Assembly: GCF_020991275.1 (NCBI RefSeq)
Contig: NZ_JAJLQY010000012.1
Location: forward strand, 1 to 64,000
Source: Actinocorallia sp. API 0066
GTDB taxonomy: Bacteria > Actinomycetota > Actinomycetes > Streptosporangiales > Streptosporangiaceae
Length of the DNA stretch: 64,000 bases
Reading direction: 5' to 3'
Shown here: in pieces, positions 28,996-37,597 of the stretch
Layout: every line of letters starts with the position of its first letter
Position numbering within the stretch: position 1 is the first letter of the stretch
The notes under the pieces: model-generated
Database searches by the model: none
What the model was told of the DNA's origin: nothing
Seen by the model: the letters and a program-made list of their open reading frames with translations, nothing else
Translations under genes and position numbers: made by a program

Positions 28996-30260
28996 AGCGG
29001 ATCACCGCGGCCGCGACCGCCGTCGTCGCGTCCCTCGCCCTGCTCACCGGCTGCTCCGACGGCTCCCGGGTGCCCGCGCCGGGCACGCCGGGCGTCACCG
29101 AGGCGGCGTGTCCGCGCCCGGTGAACCCCGGCAACGGCTGCATCTACCTCGGCACGCTCGCCGACCTCTCGGGGCCGTTCAGCCCGCTGACGACGCTCAC
29201 CACCGACGGCCAGCAGGCGTTCTGGGACCGGGTGAACAAGCAGGGCGGCATCGGCGGCTACGACATCGACGTGCGCACCTACCTGCGGGACACCCGCTAC
29301 GACGTCGCCACGCACGAGCGGCTGTTCAACGAGACCAAGGACGACGTGCTCGCGTACGCCCAGATGGTCGGCTCGCCGCACACCCTGAAGGTGCTGCCCC
29401 AGATGGAGAGCCTGCAGCTCGTGACGACGCCGGTGAGCTGGAGCTCGCAGTGGGCGTTCGCCACGAACGTCGTCGAGTCGGCGGCGAACTACTGCTTCGA
29501 GTCGATGAACCTCATCGACTACGCGGCCGAGTACTTCCCGCTCGAGGACCAGCCCTTCAAGATCAAGAACGTGGTCTCGGTGCACTACGCGGGCGAGTTC
29601 GGCGCCGACTCCGCGGCGGGCGCCAAGCTCGCCGCTACCCGGCACGGGTACGGCTTCACCGACATCGTCCTGGAGACGAACGGCGGGGCGGGGGCCGTCG
29701 AGCGGGTGCTCAAGGCCAAGCCCAGCCTGATCGTCATCGCGACGACGCCGACCGACGCGTCCGCGCTGATCACCGGGGCGATCGAGGCGGGGTACAAGGG
29801 CAGGTTCCTCGGCAGCACGACGAGCTGGCACCACACCATGGCGCAGTTGCCCGGCGTGCGGCAGCAGCACTGGCTGGCCGGCCCCTGGTGGCCGTTCGCC
29901 TCGGACTCGCCCGGCCACGCCGCGATGCGCCGCGAACTCGGCGACGTCGTGCCCGACGACGCCTATGTGAGCGGCTGGGCGTTCTCCTACCCGCTGGCCG
30001 CCGCGCTGCGCGCCACCGTGGCCTCGGGGCCGCTCACCCGCGCCCGGCTGCTCGAGGCGGTGCGCGACCTCAAGGGCGTCGACTACGAGGGCATCCTCCC
30101 GGCGGAGGCGGGCGACCTGACGCGTCCCTACCGGGGGAACGTGATCAGCAGGCCGGACACCCGGGAGTACACCGGGGTGCGGGTCGTCACCGACTTCTAC
30201 GAGGGGGCGACGGCGGAGGGGCACGCGCTGAACTCCGCCTGCTACAACGCGGTGAGCTGA
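28992..30260 (+). CDS. Orphan ABC-type substrate-binding lipoprotein in conservon 2
   Basis: A 422-aa lipoprotein with signal peptide and lipobox LLTGCS (Cys about residue 20). The body is a type I periplasmic-binding fold of the Leu/Ile/Val or amide-binding class (GTLADLSGPFSPL; TPVSWSSQWAF; IVIATTPTDASALI). Its ATG overlaps the GTPase stop, so it is the fifth gene of the conservon. No permease or ATPase gene lies nearby, which argues against simple uptake. I infer that it captures a ligand outside the cell and reports to the NIT-domain CvnA. Confidence 0.88.
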   Translation: MKRITAAATAVVASLALLTGCSDGSRVPAPGTPGVTEAACPRPVNPGNGCIYLGTLADLSGPFSPLTTLTTDGQQAFWDRVNKQGGIGGYDIDVRTYLRDTRYDVATHERLFNETKDDVLAYAQMVGSPHTLKVLPQMESLQLVTTPVSWSSQWAFATNVVESAANYCFESMNLIDYAAEYFPLEDQPFKIKNVVSVHYAGEFGADSAAGAKLAATRHGYGFTDIVLETNGGAGAVERVLKAKPSLIVIATTPTDASALITGAIEAGYKGRFLGSTTSWHHTMAQLPGVRQQHWLAGPWWPFASDSPGHAAMRRELGDVVPDDAYVSGWAFSYPLAAALRATVASGPLTRARLLEAVRDLKGVDYEGILPAEAGDLTRPYRGNVISRPDTREYTGVRVVTDFYEGATAEGHALNSACYNAVS

Positions 30261-30453
30261 CCGGGCTCACCGGGCCACCCTGGGCCGTGCGCGGCGGACC
30301 GGGTGGTGACGGAAGGGCGGGGGGCGTCTCCGGCGCTCCCCCCTCTTCCCGAAATGCTTCCTGAAATGCCTGATCTTTCCTCTTTGCGGACCTTTCCGGA
30401 CGGGGGCGGGGGTAGGGATCTGGACGACAGGGACCGTTTCGGGGGAGTGGCCC

Positions 30454-31320
30454 ATGAACATCGGACAGAGTTTTCAGAGCATGTTCGACACCGTCGTGCG
30501 GACACTGCCGCAGATCGTCGTGTTCGTCGTTGTGCTCGTGGTCGGCTGGATCATCGCGAAGATCCTGCGGAACGTCGTCACCCGGCTGCTGCAGAAGGTG
30601 CACTTCGACCGGCTGACCGAGCGCGGCTTCGTCGGCCAGGCGCTCTCCAGGAGCGACTACACGGCGTCGGGCCTGGTGGGGACGCTCGTCTACTACGCCA
30701 TCCTGCTGGTGGCGCTGCAGATGGCGTTCGGCGTGTTCGGCGCGAACCCGATCAGCGCGTTCCTCACCGCGATCGTCGCCTGGATCCCCAGGCTGATCGT
30801 CGCGATCGTGCTCGTCGTGATCGCCGCCGCGGTCGGCCACGCGCTGAAGAACATCACCAACGCGGCGCTGGGCGACCTCTCCTACGGGCGGCTGCTCGCC
30901 AACATCGTCGAGATCTTTGTGGTCGCGCTCGGTGTGATCGCCGCGCTCAACCAGATCGGGGTGGCGACCGCGATCACTGGCCCGGTGCTGGTGGCGGTGC
31001 TGGCGACCGTCGGCGCGATCCTGGCGATCGGCCTCGGCGGCGGGCTCATCCGGCCGATGCAGGCGCGCTGGGAGCGCTGGCTGGAGGGCGTGGAGCGCGA
31101 GACCCGCTCGCGGCGGGGCGGCGCGCGCGAGCGCGGCCGTGAGGACGCGATGCGCGGCGAGGGCGTGGCGTCGGGCATGCCGCACGACGCCGGGGCGACG
31201 AGCCCGGCGGGCACCGGCGGCCGGGGCATGGGCGGCACGACCGGCACCGGCACCGGCACGGGCGGCAAGGGCCAGGGCGGCGACCCGTGGCAGGGCCAGC
31301 GCCCGCCGCAGACGCCCTAG
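30454..31320 (+). CDS. MscS-like / conserved TM-helix membrane protein
   Basis: A 288-aa membrane protein with about four hydrophobic helices (QIVVFVVVLVVGWIIAKIL; LVYYAILLVALQMAFGVFG; RLIVAIVLVVIAAAVG; LVAVLATVGAILAIGLGGG). The order resembles the TM-helix repeat proteins related to small-conductance mechanosensitive channels, but the cytoplasmic vestibule domain is missing. The C-terminal 80 residues are Arg- then Gly/Thr-rich and disordered. The ATG at 30454 follows GGGGGAG. The 193-bp gap to the conservon implies its own promoter. Confidence 0.8.
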   Translation: MNIGQSFQSMFDTVVRTLPQIVVFVVVLVVGWIIAKILRNVVTRLLQKVHFDRLTERGFVGQALSRSDYTASGLVGTLVYYAILLVALQMAFGVFGANPISAFLTAIVAWIPRLIVAIVLVVIAAAVGHALKNITNAALGDLSYGRLLANIVEIFVVALGVIAALNQIGVATAITGPVLVAVLATVGAILAIGLGGGLIRPMQARWERWLEGVERETRSRRGGARERGREDAMRGEGVASGMPHDAGATSPAGTGGRGMGGTTGTGTGTGGKGQGGDPWQGQRPPQTP

Positions 31321-31350
31321 CGCCGGGACGCACCACCCAAAAGCCGCGAG

Positions 31351-31413
31351 CAGTCCGAGCAGTCCGAGCAGTCCGAGCAGTCCGAGCAGTCCGAGCAGTC
31401 CGAGCATTCCGAG
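31351..31413. repeat. 9-bp tandem repeat (CAGTCCGAG), 6 perfect copies plus 1 variant
   Basis: Six head-to-tail copies of CAGTCCGAG run from 31351 to 31404, followed by the variant CATTCCGAG. The array lies between two convergent genes (MscS-like and the small gene at 31465). It is too short and lacks spacers, so it is not CRISPR; it is a minisatellite that may vary between strains. Confidence 0.95.
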
Positions 31414-31464
31414 AAGCCCGGGGGACCGGGCCGCAGGGACGCTCTTCCGAGGCCGTCTCCGCCT

Positions 31465-31722
31465 TCACCCAGGCGGGACGGCCTCGATCATGCGCTGCAC
31501 GGCGAGCATCCGCTGGGCGTGCCAGTCAAGGCGTGGGCCGAGTGTCCAGCCCGTCTCGGCGCAGCCGCTGAGGAAGCCGTCGAGGTACTCCTGGAGCGTC
31601 TGGCGGCTGGTCTCCAGGCCGCTGGTCTGCAGGATGTCGCGGACGGCCGCCGCGTGCTGGTCGGTGGCGGCGCGCAGGCCGGGGGCGAAGCCGATCCGGT
31701 CGAGCGGGCCGAGGGGGGTCAT
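31465..31722 (-). CDS. Small hypothetical protein, possibly DUF6401-like
   Basis: An 85-aa protein from ATG 31722, which has GGAGAG 8 bases upstream; a further 10 codons are open to 31752. The segment RAATDQHAAAVRDIL recalls the DUF6401 family of actinobacteria, but this is from memory. It is mostly helical, with one Cys and no signal peptide. It lies alone on the minus strand, divergent from choD. No function is proposed. Confidence 0.65.
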   Translation of the reverse strand: MTPLGPLDRIGFAPGLRAATDQHAAAVRDILQTSGLETSRQTLQEYLDGFLSGCAETGWTLGPRLDWHAQRMLAVQRMIEAVPPG

Positions 31723-31757
31723 CGAGGGGGTCTCTCCAGGCATGGCACTCACTCTAA

Positions 31758-31774
31758 GTCAAGTTCGCGTCAAG
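31758..31774. promoter_or_regulatory. Direct repeat GTCAAG x2 in AT-rich divergent promoter
   Basis: Two copies of GTCAAG begin 11 bases apart (31758 and 31769), one helical turn, in the AT-rich stretch between the small minus-strand gene and choD. This spacing is typical of sites for proteins that bind one DNA face. The assignment is tentative. Confidence 0.35.
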
Positions 31775-31864
31775 AGAAAATCCGGGGGTAAATAATTAGC
31801 GAAACCCTGCAAATAAGGGCCATTTCAAGATCTGTCGGATTAACCGGCGGGGTACCTCCCCGGC

Positions 31865-33601
31865 ATGGACACTGCGGCGACGGACTTCGACGTGCTCGTG
31901 ATCGGCAGCGGTTTCGGCGGCGCGGTCGCCGCGCTCCGGCTCACCGAGAAGGGCTACCGGGTCGGCGTCCTGGAGGCGGGCCGCCGACGCCGCAGGGCCG
32001 AGCTGCCCGCCACGTCATGGCGGATCCGCGACTACCTGTGGAACCCGGCCCTCGGCCTGCGCGGCATCCAGCGAACGGCGATCATGCGCGGCGACCGGGG
32101 CGGCCGGATGGTCGTCCTCGGCGGCGCGGGCTGGGGCGGCGGATCACTGATCTCGGCGAACGTCTTCCAGCGGCCCGACGACGGGTTCTTCACCGCCCCG
32201 CAGTGGTCGCACATCGCCGACTGGAAGAGCGAGCTGGAACCGTACTTCGACCAGGCGGCCCGGATGTTCGGCGTCGTGGAGAACCCGACGACGACCGCCG
32301 CCGACCTCCTGCTGCGCCAGACCGCCGCCGAGACGGGAGTCCCCGACACCTTCCGGCGCGCCTCGGTCGGCGTGTTCTTCAACGACCCGCCCGGAACCCA
32401 GGTCTCCGACCCGTACTTCGGCGGCTCGGGGCCCGCCCGCCGGGGGTGCATCGAGTGCGGCGAATGCATGACGGGCTGCCGTCACGGGGCCAAGAACACC
32501 CTCCCGGAGAACTACCTCCATCTCGCCGAACGCGCCGGGGCCGCCGTGTTCCCCTCCTGCGAGGCGGTGGCGGTGCGCCCCGACGCGTCCGGAGGGTTCA
32601 CCGTCGAGTGCGTGCGCCCAGGGCCCGTGCCGTCGGGGCGGCGGACGTTCCGCGCGCCCCAGGTGGTGCTGGCCGCCGGGACCGAAGGCACCCTGCGGCT
32701 CCTGCACCGGATGAAGGCGGCGCGGCTCCTCCCCAAGCTCTCCGACACGCTGGGCACGTTCTGCAGGGCGGCGCCGATGACGGTCCGCGCGCTCACCGGG
32801 CCCCCGGAGACCCAGGTGAACCGGGGCGTCGCCGTCACCTCGTCGGTGATGCCGGAGGCGGGCGTCCGCCTTGAACCCGTCCGCTACGGCAGCGGCTCGA
32901 ACGTCGTGGGGCTGCTGCGCGGCCCGCTCGTCGACCCCGGCGCGAGGGCCAGGTGGCGCAAGGCGCTGCGGCAGGTCGCCGCCGATCCCGCGAGCGCCCT
33001 GCGCCGGCTCGACCAGCGCCGCTGGTCCGACCGCAGCGTCCTGCTCATGGCCACCAGGACGAAGGCCGCCGTCTTCACCGTGTTCGAGGAACGCACCCTG
33101 ACGGGCTTCCGCCTGCGCTTCCGTGAGCCGCGCGCCGGATCGGAGCGCTTCCCGCAGGTCCGTGGGACGGTCCGCGTCATGGCCCGCCGGATGCACGCCA
33201 AGGCGTCGGGTTCGCTCCTCGACCTGTTCGGGGTGCGCGCCACCGCCTACTTCCTGGGCGGCTGCCCCATCGGAGTCTCCCGCATCACCGGGGTGATCGA
33301 CCCCTACCACCGCGTCCACGGCTACCCGAACCTGCACGTCGTCGACGCCTCCGCGCTGACCGCCGACCCCGGCACCGGACCCGCGCTGACGATCACCGCA
33401 CAGGCCGAGCGGGCGATGGCGCTGTGGCCGAACAGGGGCGACCCCGACCGCCGTCCGGCCCAGGGCGACGCGTACGTCAGGCTCGCGCCGGTCGCCCCGC
33501 GCCGTCCCGTCGTGCCCGAGACGGCCCGTGGCGCCCTGCTGCTGCCGCTGCCCATGGTCGGGGTCGGCCCGGACCCCGACGAGGCGCCCGGCTGGGGCTG
33601 A
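31865..33601 (+). CDS. choD: GMC-type FAD oxidoreductase, ChoD-like (putative cholesterol oxidase)
   Basis: A 578-aa flavoprotein, the same length as Mycobacterium tuberculosis ChoD and matching it over its whole length from memory. The FAD-binding motif is IGSGFGGAVAALRLTEKGY. A cysteine cluster GCIECGECMTGCRHGAKNTL is the ChoD-family signature. FLGGCPIGVS, VIDPYHRVHGYPNLHVVDAS and LTITAQAERAMALWPN form the C-terminal GMC region. The likely role is oxidation of sterols or related alcohols, but ChoD's true substrate is debated. No signal peptide is seen. It is divergent from the small gene at 31465 and converges on the metallo-beta-lactamase gene. Confidence 0.9.
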   Translation: MDTAATDFDVLVIGSGFGGAVAALRLTEKGYRVGVLEAGRRRRRAELPATSWRIRDYLWNPALGLRGIQRTAIMRGDRGGRMVVLGGAGWGGGSLISANVFQRPDDGFFTAPQWSHIADWKSELEPYFDQAARMFGVVENPTTTAADLLLRQTAAETGVPDTFRRASVGVFFNDPPGTQVSDPYFGGSGPARRGCIECGECMTGCRHGAKNTLPENYLHLAERAGAAVFPSCEAVAVRPDASGGFTVECVRPGPVPSGRRTFRAPQVVLAAGTEGTLRLLHRMKAARLLPKLSDTLGTFCRAAPMTVRALTGPPETQVNRGVAVTSSVMPEAGVRLEPVRYGSGSNVVGLLRGPLVDPGARARWRKALRQVAADPASALRRLDQRRWSDRSVLLMATRTKAAVFTVFEERTLTGFRLRFREPRAGSERFPQVRGTVRVMARRMHAKASGSLLDLFGVRATAYFLGGCPIGVSRITGVIDPYHRVHGYPNLHVVDASALTADPGTGPALTITAQAERAMALWPNRGDPDRRPAQGDAYVRLAPVAPRRPVVPETARGALLLPLPMVGVGPDPDEAPGWG

Positions 33602-33620
33602 GCGCCTCCGCGCCCCGGGT

Positions 33621-34397
33621 TCAGGAGTGCGGCGCGGCGCGGTGCGCGAAGGCCAGGTCGATCATCTCGGTGCCGCCGTGGTCGGGGAACCGCTCGGTCA
33701 TCGCCGCCCTGTAGGTGTCGGCGTCCGCGTCGGCGAAGTCGCGGGCGATCGTGAGGTAGTCGGTGACGGCGGTCCAGATCTCCGGGCCCACGGGGGCGCC
33801 GTGGCCGGGCAGGATCGTCTCGTAGTGCTGGCTCGTCAGCCGGGAGAGGTTGGCCTCCCAGCCGGCGAAGTCCCGGTCGGCGAGCCACAGGTGCACCCGG
33901 TCGCTCACGACGTCCTGCGCGGCGAGGATCCGGTGCTCGGGCAGGCCCACCACCAGCGTGTCGGCCACCTCGCCGCCCCGCAGATGGTCGAAGACGAACG
34001 GGATGCCGTCGATCAGGTCGGTGCCCTCCACCACCTTCACGCCCGGCATGACGTCGGCGAGGGGCACGGCCCGGCCCGACGGGTCGGTGAGATCGCCCAT
34101 CGCGCCGATCGCGGTGATCGTCTCCGGGAGCGCGTGGATCGGGACGCCGAAGCGGCCCGCGCCCTGGAAGTGGTCCGGGTGGGCGTGGCTGATGATCAGC
34201 CGGTCGAGCGGCTTGCCGAGGCCCCGCGCGTACTCGACCACCTCGTCGGCGTACTCCAGCGTGAGCTGGCCGTCGATCGCGATGATCCGCTTAGGCGTCT
34301 CGATCAGCTGCGTCGTGACGTGCAGACCGTCGGCGGGCGCCCGGTAGCTGTGCGCCTTCACCTGCCCTTTGCCGACGACGGTGACCGTCCCCTTCAT
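33621..34397 (-). CDS. Metallo-beta-lactamase-fold hydrolase
   Basis: A 258-aa MBL-fold protein. The ATG at 34397 has GGGGGGCGAG directly upstream. The metal-binding signature is SHAHPDHFQG (H-x-H-x-D-H), with further ligands likely in PGHGAPV and the DVVSDRVHL region. It resembles general MBL-fold hydrolases, with no hint of a specific substrate. There is no signal peptide. Confidence 0.85.
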   Translation of the reverse strand: MKGTVTVVGKGQVKAHSYRAPADGLHVTTQLIETPKRIIAIDGQLTLEYADEVVEYARGLGKPLDRLIISHAHPDHFQGAGRFGVPIHALPETITAIGAMGDLTDPSGRAVPLADVMPGVKVVEGTDLIDGIPFVFDHLRGGEVADTLVVGLPEHRILAAQDVVSDRVHLWLADRDFAGWEANLSRLTSQHYETILPGHGAPVGPEIWTAVTDYLTIARDFADADADTYRAAMTERFPDHGGTEMIDLAFAHRAAPHS

Positions 34398-34479
34398 CTC
34401 GCCCCCCGAGGTCCGTCTCCTCACTCCGTCATATCGGGCCGCATCTCGACGCGACCACTCCGAAAGGGTCGGCGCAGCG

Positions 34480-36354
34480 TCAAGGACTCCAAGGAGGCGG
34501 CGCGAAAGAAGATCCCTCGAAGGGTGACGTCTCAGGGCCGGACGCCTCCCAGGGGGACGCCGCGTCCAGGCACTCGTCCAAGGCGATGGCGGCGCCTATG
34601 AGCGCGATGTGCGTGAACGCCTGCGGGAAGTTGCCCAACTGCTCGCCTGACGGCCCGAGCTCTTCGGCGAACAGCCCCACATGGTTGGCATACGTGAGGA
34701 TCTTGTCGAACGTGTACTGGGCGCGCTGCACCCTGCCCGAACGGGCCAGGGCCTCCACGTAGAGGAAGCTGCACAGGTTGAACGTCCCCTCCTCGCCGAG
34801 GAGGCCGTCAGGGGAGGCCGCCGGGTTGTAGCGGTAGACGAGGCCGTCGCTGACGAGCTCGCGGTCCATCGCGTCGAGCGTGCTCGTCCAGGCCGGGTCG
34901 CGCGGGGACACGAACCCGACGCTCGGCATGAGCAGCAGCGAGGCGTCCAGGACGTCGGTGGCGTAGTGCTGGACGAACGCGCGCCGCTCCGCGTGCCAGC
35001 CGCGCTCGACGATCTGGCGGTAGACGGCGTCGCGTGCGGCCCACCAGCCCTCGATGTCGGCGGGCCGGGAGTGCTCGAACGCGTGCCGGATGCCCCGGTC
35101 GAACGCGACCCAGGTCATGAGGCGGCTGTAGGTGAACTCCTGCCTGCCGCCGCGCGTCTCCCAGATGCCCTCGTCGGGCCGGTCCCAGTGGACGGCGAGC
35201 CAGTCCAGCACGTCGGCGAGCGCCTGCCAGCCGTGGACCTGGGCGACGCCGGGGCCCTGCGCGAGCGCCCACGCCGCCTCGCCGTAGATGTCGAGCTGGA
35301 TCTGGTTCGCCGCCGCGTTGCCCGCCCGGACCGGCGTGGAGCCCCGGTAGCCCGCCAGGTGGGGGAGCGCCTCCTCGGTGAACCGGGTGTCGCCGTCCAC
35401 CCGGTACATGATCTGGAGCGGCTCGCCGGAGGCCGTCCCGCCCGCGTCGAGGCGGTCGCGCATCCAGCGGCGGAACGCGTCGGCCTCGCGGGTGAAGCCG
35501 AGCTCGATGAGCGCGCGCACGGAGAGGGAGGCGTCTCTGACCCACGTGTAGCGGTAGTCCCAGTTCCGTTCGCCTCCGATCTGCTCCGGCAGGCCCATCG
35601 TCGCGGCGGCTATCGGCGCGCCGGTGGGCTCGTAGGTGAGCAGCTTCAGGGTGATGGCCGAACGGTTCACCATGTCGCGCCAGCGGCCCCGGTAGCGGCA
35701 GGGCCGCAGCCAGCGGTGCCAGAACTGGCGGCAGGCGTCGAACGCGGCCCGCACCTCGGGTTCGGACGGCGCGGGCGGCGGCCCCGACGACGAGCTGGTG
35801 AGGATGACGGCGGCCTTCTGCCCGGCCGTCAGGGTGAACGTCGAGGTGACGTCGTCGCCGTCCCGCGTGAGCTCGACGGGCCCGAGCGAGTCCAGGTGGA
35901 GGTCGAAAGCGGGGCCGTGGAAGACGGCGGCTCCCCTTGCGGGCTGTTCCAGGGTGTGCGGGGCGCGTCCGTAATCGAAGCGCGGGCGGCACTCCAGGGT
36001 GAACCGCATGGAGCCGCGCACAGTACGGGCCACCCGGATGAGCCGGTGGGTGTCGGTCGCGGGGGAGTCCGCGAGCGGCACCATGAAGTCGACGACCTCT
36101 CCCACGCCGTCCGGTGACATGAAGCGCGTCAGGAGGATGGCGGTGTCGGACAGGTACAGCTGACGCGTCGAGTCAGCGCGCGCGGACAGCGCGCAGAAGC
36201 CGCCGAGCTCCCTGTCGAGGAGAGAGGCGAAGACGCTGGGGGAGTCGAACCTCGGCACGCACCACCAGTCGAGCTCGCCCGCGCCCGACACCAGCGCCGC
36301 CGTCTGCAGGTCGCCGACCATGCCGTGGTCGCCGATCTCCGGATAGTCCGTCAT
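34480..36354 (-). CDS. Glycoside hydrolase family 15 (trehalase/glucoamylase-like)
   Basis: A 624-aa cytoplasmic GH15 enzyme. I chose ATG 36354 because the family usually starts near YPEIGDHGMVGDLQTAALV; the open frame extends 26 codons further. An N-terminal beta domain is followed by the (alpha/alpha)6 barrel with GGERNWDYRYTWVRDAS and the C-terminal EEGTFNLCSFLYVEAL, which carry the catalytic carboxylates in this family. Actinobacterial members include trehalases. It stands alone; GGGGGTG lies upstream as a ribosome site. Confidence 0.9.
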   Translation of the reverse strand: MTDYPEIGDHGMVGDLQTAALVSGAGELDWWCVPRFDSPSVFASLLDRELGGFCALSARADSTRQLYLSDTAILLTRFMSPDGVGEVVDFMVPLADSPATDTHRLIRVARTVRGSMRFTLECRPRFDYGRAPHTLEQPARGAAVFHGPAFDLHLDSLGPVELTRDGDDVTSTFTLTAGQKAAVILTSSSSGPPPAPSEPEVRAAFDACRQFWHRWLRPCRYRGRWRDMVNRSAITLKLLTYEPTGAPIAAATMGLPEQIGGERNWDYRYTWVRDASLSVRALIELGFTREADAFRRWMRDRLDAGGTASGEPLQIMYRVDGDTRFTEEALPHLAGYRGSTPVRAGNAAANQIQLDIYGEAAWALAQGPGVAQVHGWQALADVLDWLAVHWDRPDEGIWETRGGRQEFTYSRLMTWVAFDRGIRHAFEHSRPADIEGWWAARDAVYRQIVERGWHAERRAFVQHYATDVLDASLLLMPSVGFVSPRDPAWTSTLDAMDRELVSDGLVYRYNPAASPDGLLGEEGTFNLCSFLYVEALARSGRVQRAQYTFDKILTYANHVGLFAEELGPSGEQLGNFPQAFTHIALIGAAIALDECLDAASPWEASGPETSPFEGSSFAPPPWSP

Positions 36355-36640
36355 CGCGGCACCCCCGTTCGCCGTCTTGTCCCTGGTGTCCCCCGCGCGC
36401 CGCGAAGCCAGGAACCCGGTCATACGACACATTCCCGGAATTTCGCTTTTGTCATGGGCGGCGGGTGTCGGGTCCGGCGAAAGCGCAGGTCGGCCGGGGC
36501 GGGTGCGGCAGTGGAGCGGTCCAAAAAGCGAATCGGAGGGGAAGAGTGTGATCTAGGTTTCTTTGTAGTGAGCTGACCTGATTGCTTCGATCTTGTTACG
36601 CTCGCCGGGCCTTATTGATCCCTTACGTGAGGAGACGCTC
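36355..36640. other. Divergent intergenic region, GH15 and secreted Trp-rich protein
   Basis: A 286-bp gap that must hold both promoters. From about 36540 to 36610 it becomes AT-rich, which suits the rightward promoter. Short frames here overlap the GH15 start on the other strand and look spurious. Confidence 0.45.
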
Positions 36641-37192
36641 ATGCGACGTTTCATCACCGTGGCGGCACTGTCCCTGGCCTTGGCCGCGGGACACGCCGCC
36701 GTGGTCTCCCCGGCCGCCGCCGCATCTCCCGGCGCTGACGGGTTCGGTGTCGAGGACACCGTGATCCGGCAGGGGACGATCTCCGGTGCTGAGGTGCTCG
36801 CCCAGGCCCGGCGCGACGGCACCCGCTACACCGCCGCCGAGGCCGAGGCCATCCGCAAGGCCCCCTGCCGCTGGTACGAGCGCCAGCAGGGCCGTCGCGC
36901 CTCCAAGAAGGGCCGCTGGCTGATCTGGGTGAAGGTACGGCTGAACTGGTGCTACGACGGCTACCAGGTCGTCTCGGCGAAGGCCAAGTACCGCAGCTAC
37001 ACCTACGACCGCGCCACGTGGCGCTGGCGCGGCTGGGCCAAGAAGCGTCTCACGCACACCGGCTCCTGGAGCTCGGTCACCACCCGCACCCAGGGCAAGT
37101 TCTACTACACCGGCAACGGCCGCACCTACAAGCCCTGGGCCACCATCCAGGGCAACTTCGACGGCGGCTACCGCTGGTGGGCCGGCGGCTGA
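36641..37192 (+). CDS. Secreted Trp/Tyr-rich small protein
   Basis: A 183-aa secreted protein. ATG 36641 follows GAGGAG. The signal peptide (ITVAALSLALAAGHAAVVS) ends near PAAAAS. The mature part has two Cys (APCRWYE and LNWCYDG), likely a disulfide, and a regular aromatic pattern (GRWLIWVKVRLNWCYDGY; WRWRGW; GGYRWWAGG) suggesting a beta-rich fold. I recall similar uncharacterised secreted proteins in Streptomyces. No function is assigned. Confidence 0.82.
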   Translation: MRRFITVAALSLALAAGHAAVVSPAAAASPGADGFGVEDTVIRQGTISGAEVLAQARRDGTRYTAAEAEAIRKAPCRWYERQQGRRASKKGRWLIWVKVRLNWCYDGYQVVSAKAKYRSYTYDRATWRWRGWAKKRLTHTGSWSSVTTRTQGKFYYTGNGRTYKPWATIQGNFDGGYRWWAGG

Positions 37193-37199
37193 CCCCCAC

Positions 37200-37222
37200 G
37201 AGGGCCCGGCCCCCGGGCCCTC
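37200..37222 (+). terminator. Terminator of secreted Trp-rich protein gene
   Basis: A 10-bp stem (GAGGGCCCGG / CCGGGCCCTC) with a 3-base loop, 8 bases after the stop codon. Together with 37233-37597 this forms a 405-bp gene-free stretch holding terminators, attL and the left arm repeat. Confidence 0.75.
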
Positions 37223-37232
37223 CCCCAAACAA

Positions 37233-37267
37233 AAAGGCACTGGCCGTCACCGACGCCCAGTGCCTTT
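37233..37267 (-). terminator. Terminator abutting the attL tRNA fragment (probable ancestral tRNA-His terminator)
   Basis: An 11-bp stem (AAAGGCACTGG / CCAGTGCCTTT) with a 13-base loop. On the minus strand it follows the tRNA-His 3' fragment and runs into TTTTTGTTTG, a textbook intrinsic terminator. It most likely ended tRNA-His before the element inserted. Confidence 0.8.
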
Positions 37268-37273
37268 CACTTC

Positions 37274-37319
37274 GGGGTGGATGACCGGGCTTGAACCGGC
37301 GACACCCAGGATCACAACC
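37274..37319 (-). other. attL: 46-bp duplicate of the tRNA-His 3' half
   Basis: These 46 bases are identical to 42890-42935. Read on the minus strand they run from the anticodon stem/loop (GGTTGTGAT) through the T arm to the acceptor end and CCC. The 5' half of the tRNA is absent, so it is not a functional gene. The duplication marks the left junction of an integrated element. Confidence 0.93.
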
Positions 37320-37414
37320 AAGATCATCCGCCCGAACCCCCCTGCTGACGTGCTCAGGCCCAGCTAGGAGGCCACATCCAGCATCGCGTGACCTCGGCTG
37401 ACCGCGTCAACCCG

Positions 37415-37441
37415 AGCATGATCACCCCCAAGCCGCCCCCA
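37415..37441 (+). repeat. Left subterminal repeat, candidate integrase arm site
   Basis: A 27-base stretch matches 42803-42829 at 24 of 27 positions (common core GATCACCCCCAA and CGCCCCCA), in direct orientation. Both copies lie within about 100 bases of the att cores, as expected for arm-type binding sites. Confidence 0.6.
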
Positions 37442-37597
37442 CCATGTCGGGCCCAGGCGGCCCTAGGTCAACGAGAACACTCGTTCGGCGCTCCTCCGCG
37501 CGGGACGGGCCTTCGTGCGTTTCCGGCCTTTGCATGACCACGCGAACGCTTCCGCCTCATCGTGGGGGCGATGAGGCATGTCCGGGGGTGATGAGAT

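Noticed and set aside
28992-30260. First gene of an ABC importer operon
   Set aside because: It ends the conservon operon. The next gene is an MscS-like protein, with no permease or ATPase.
31351-31413. Possible CRISPR array
   Set aside because: The 9-bp units have no spacers and no cas genes are near.
37274-37319. Second tRNA-His gene
   Set aside because: Only the 3' half is present; the D arm and 5' acceptor strand are missing. It is an attachment-site duplicate.
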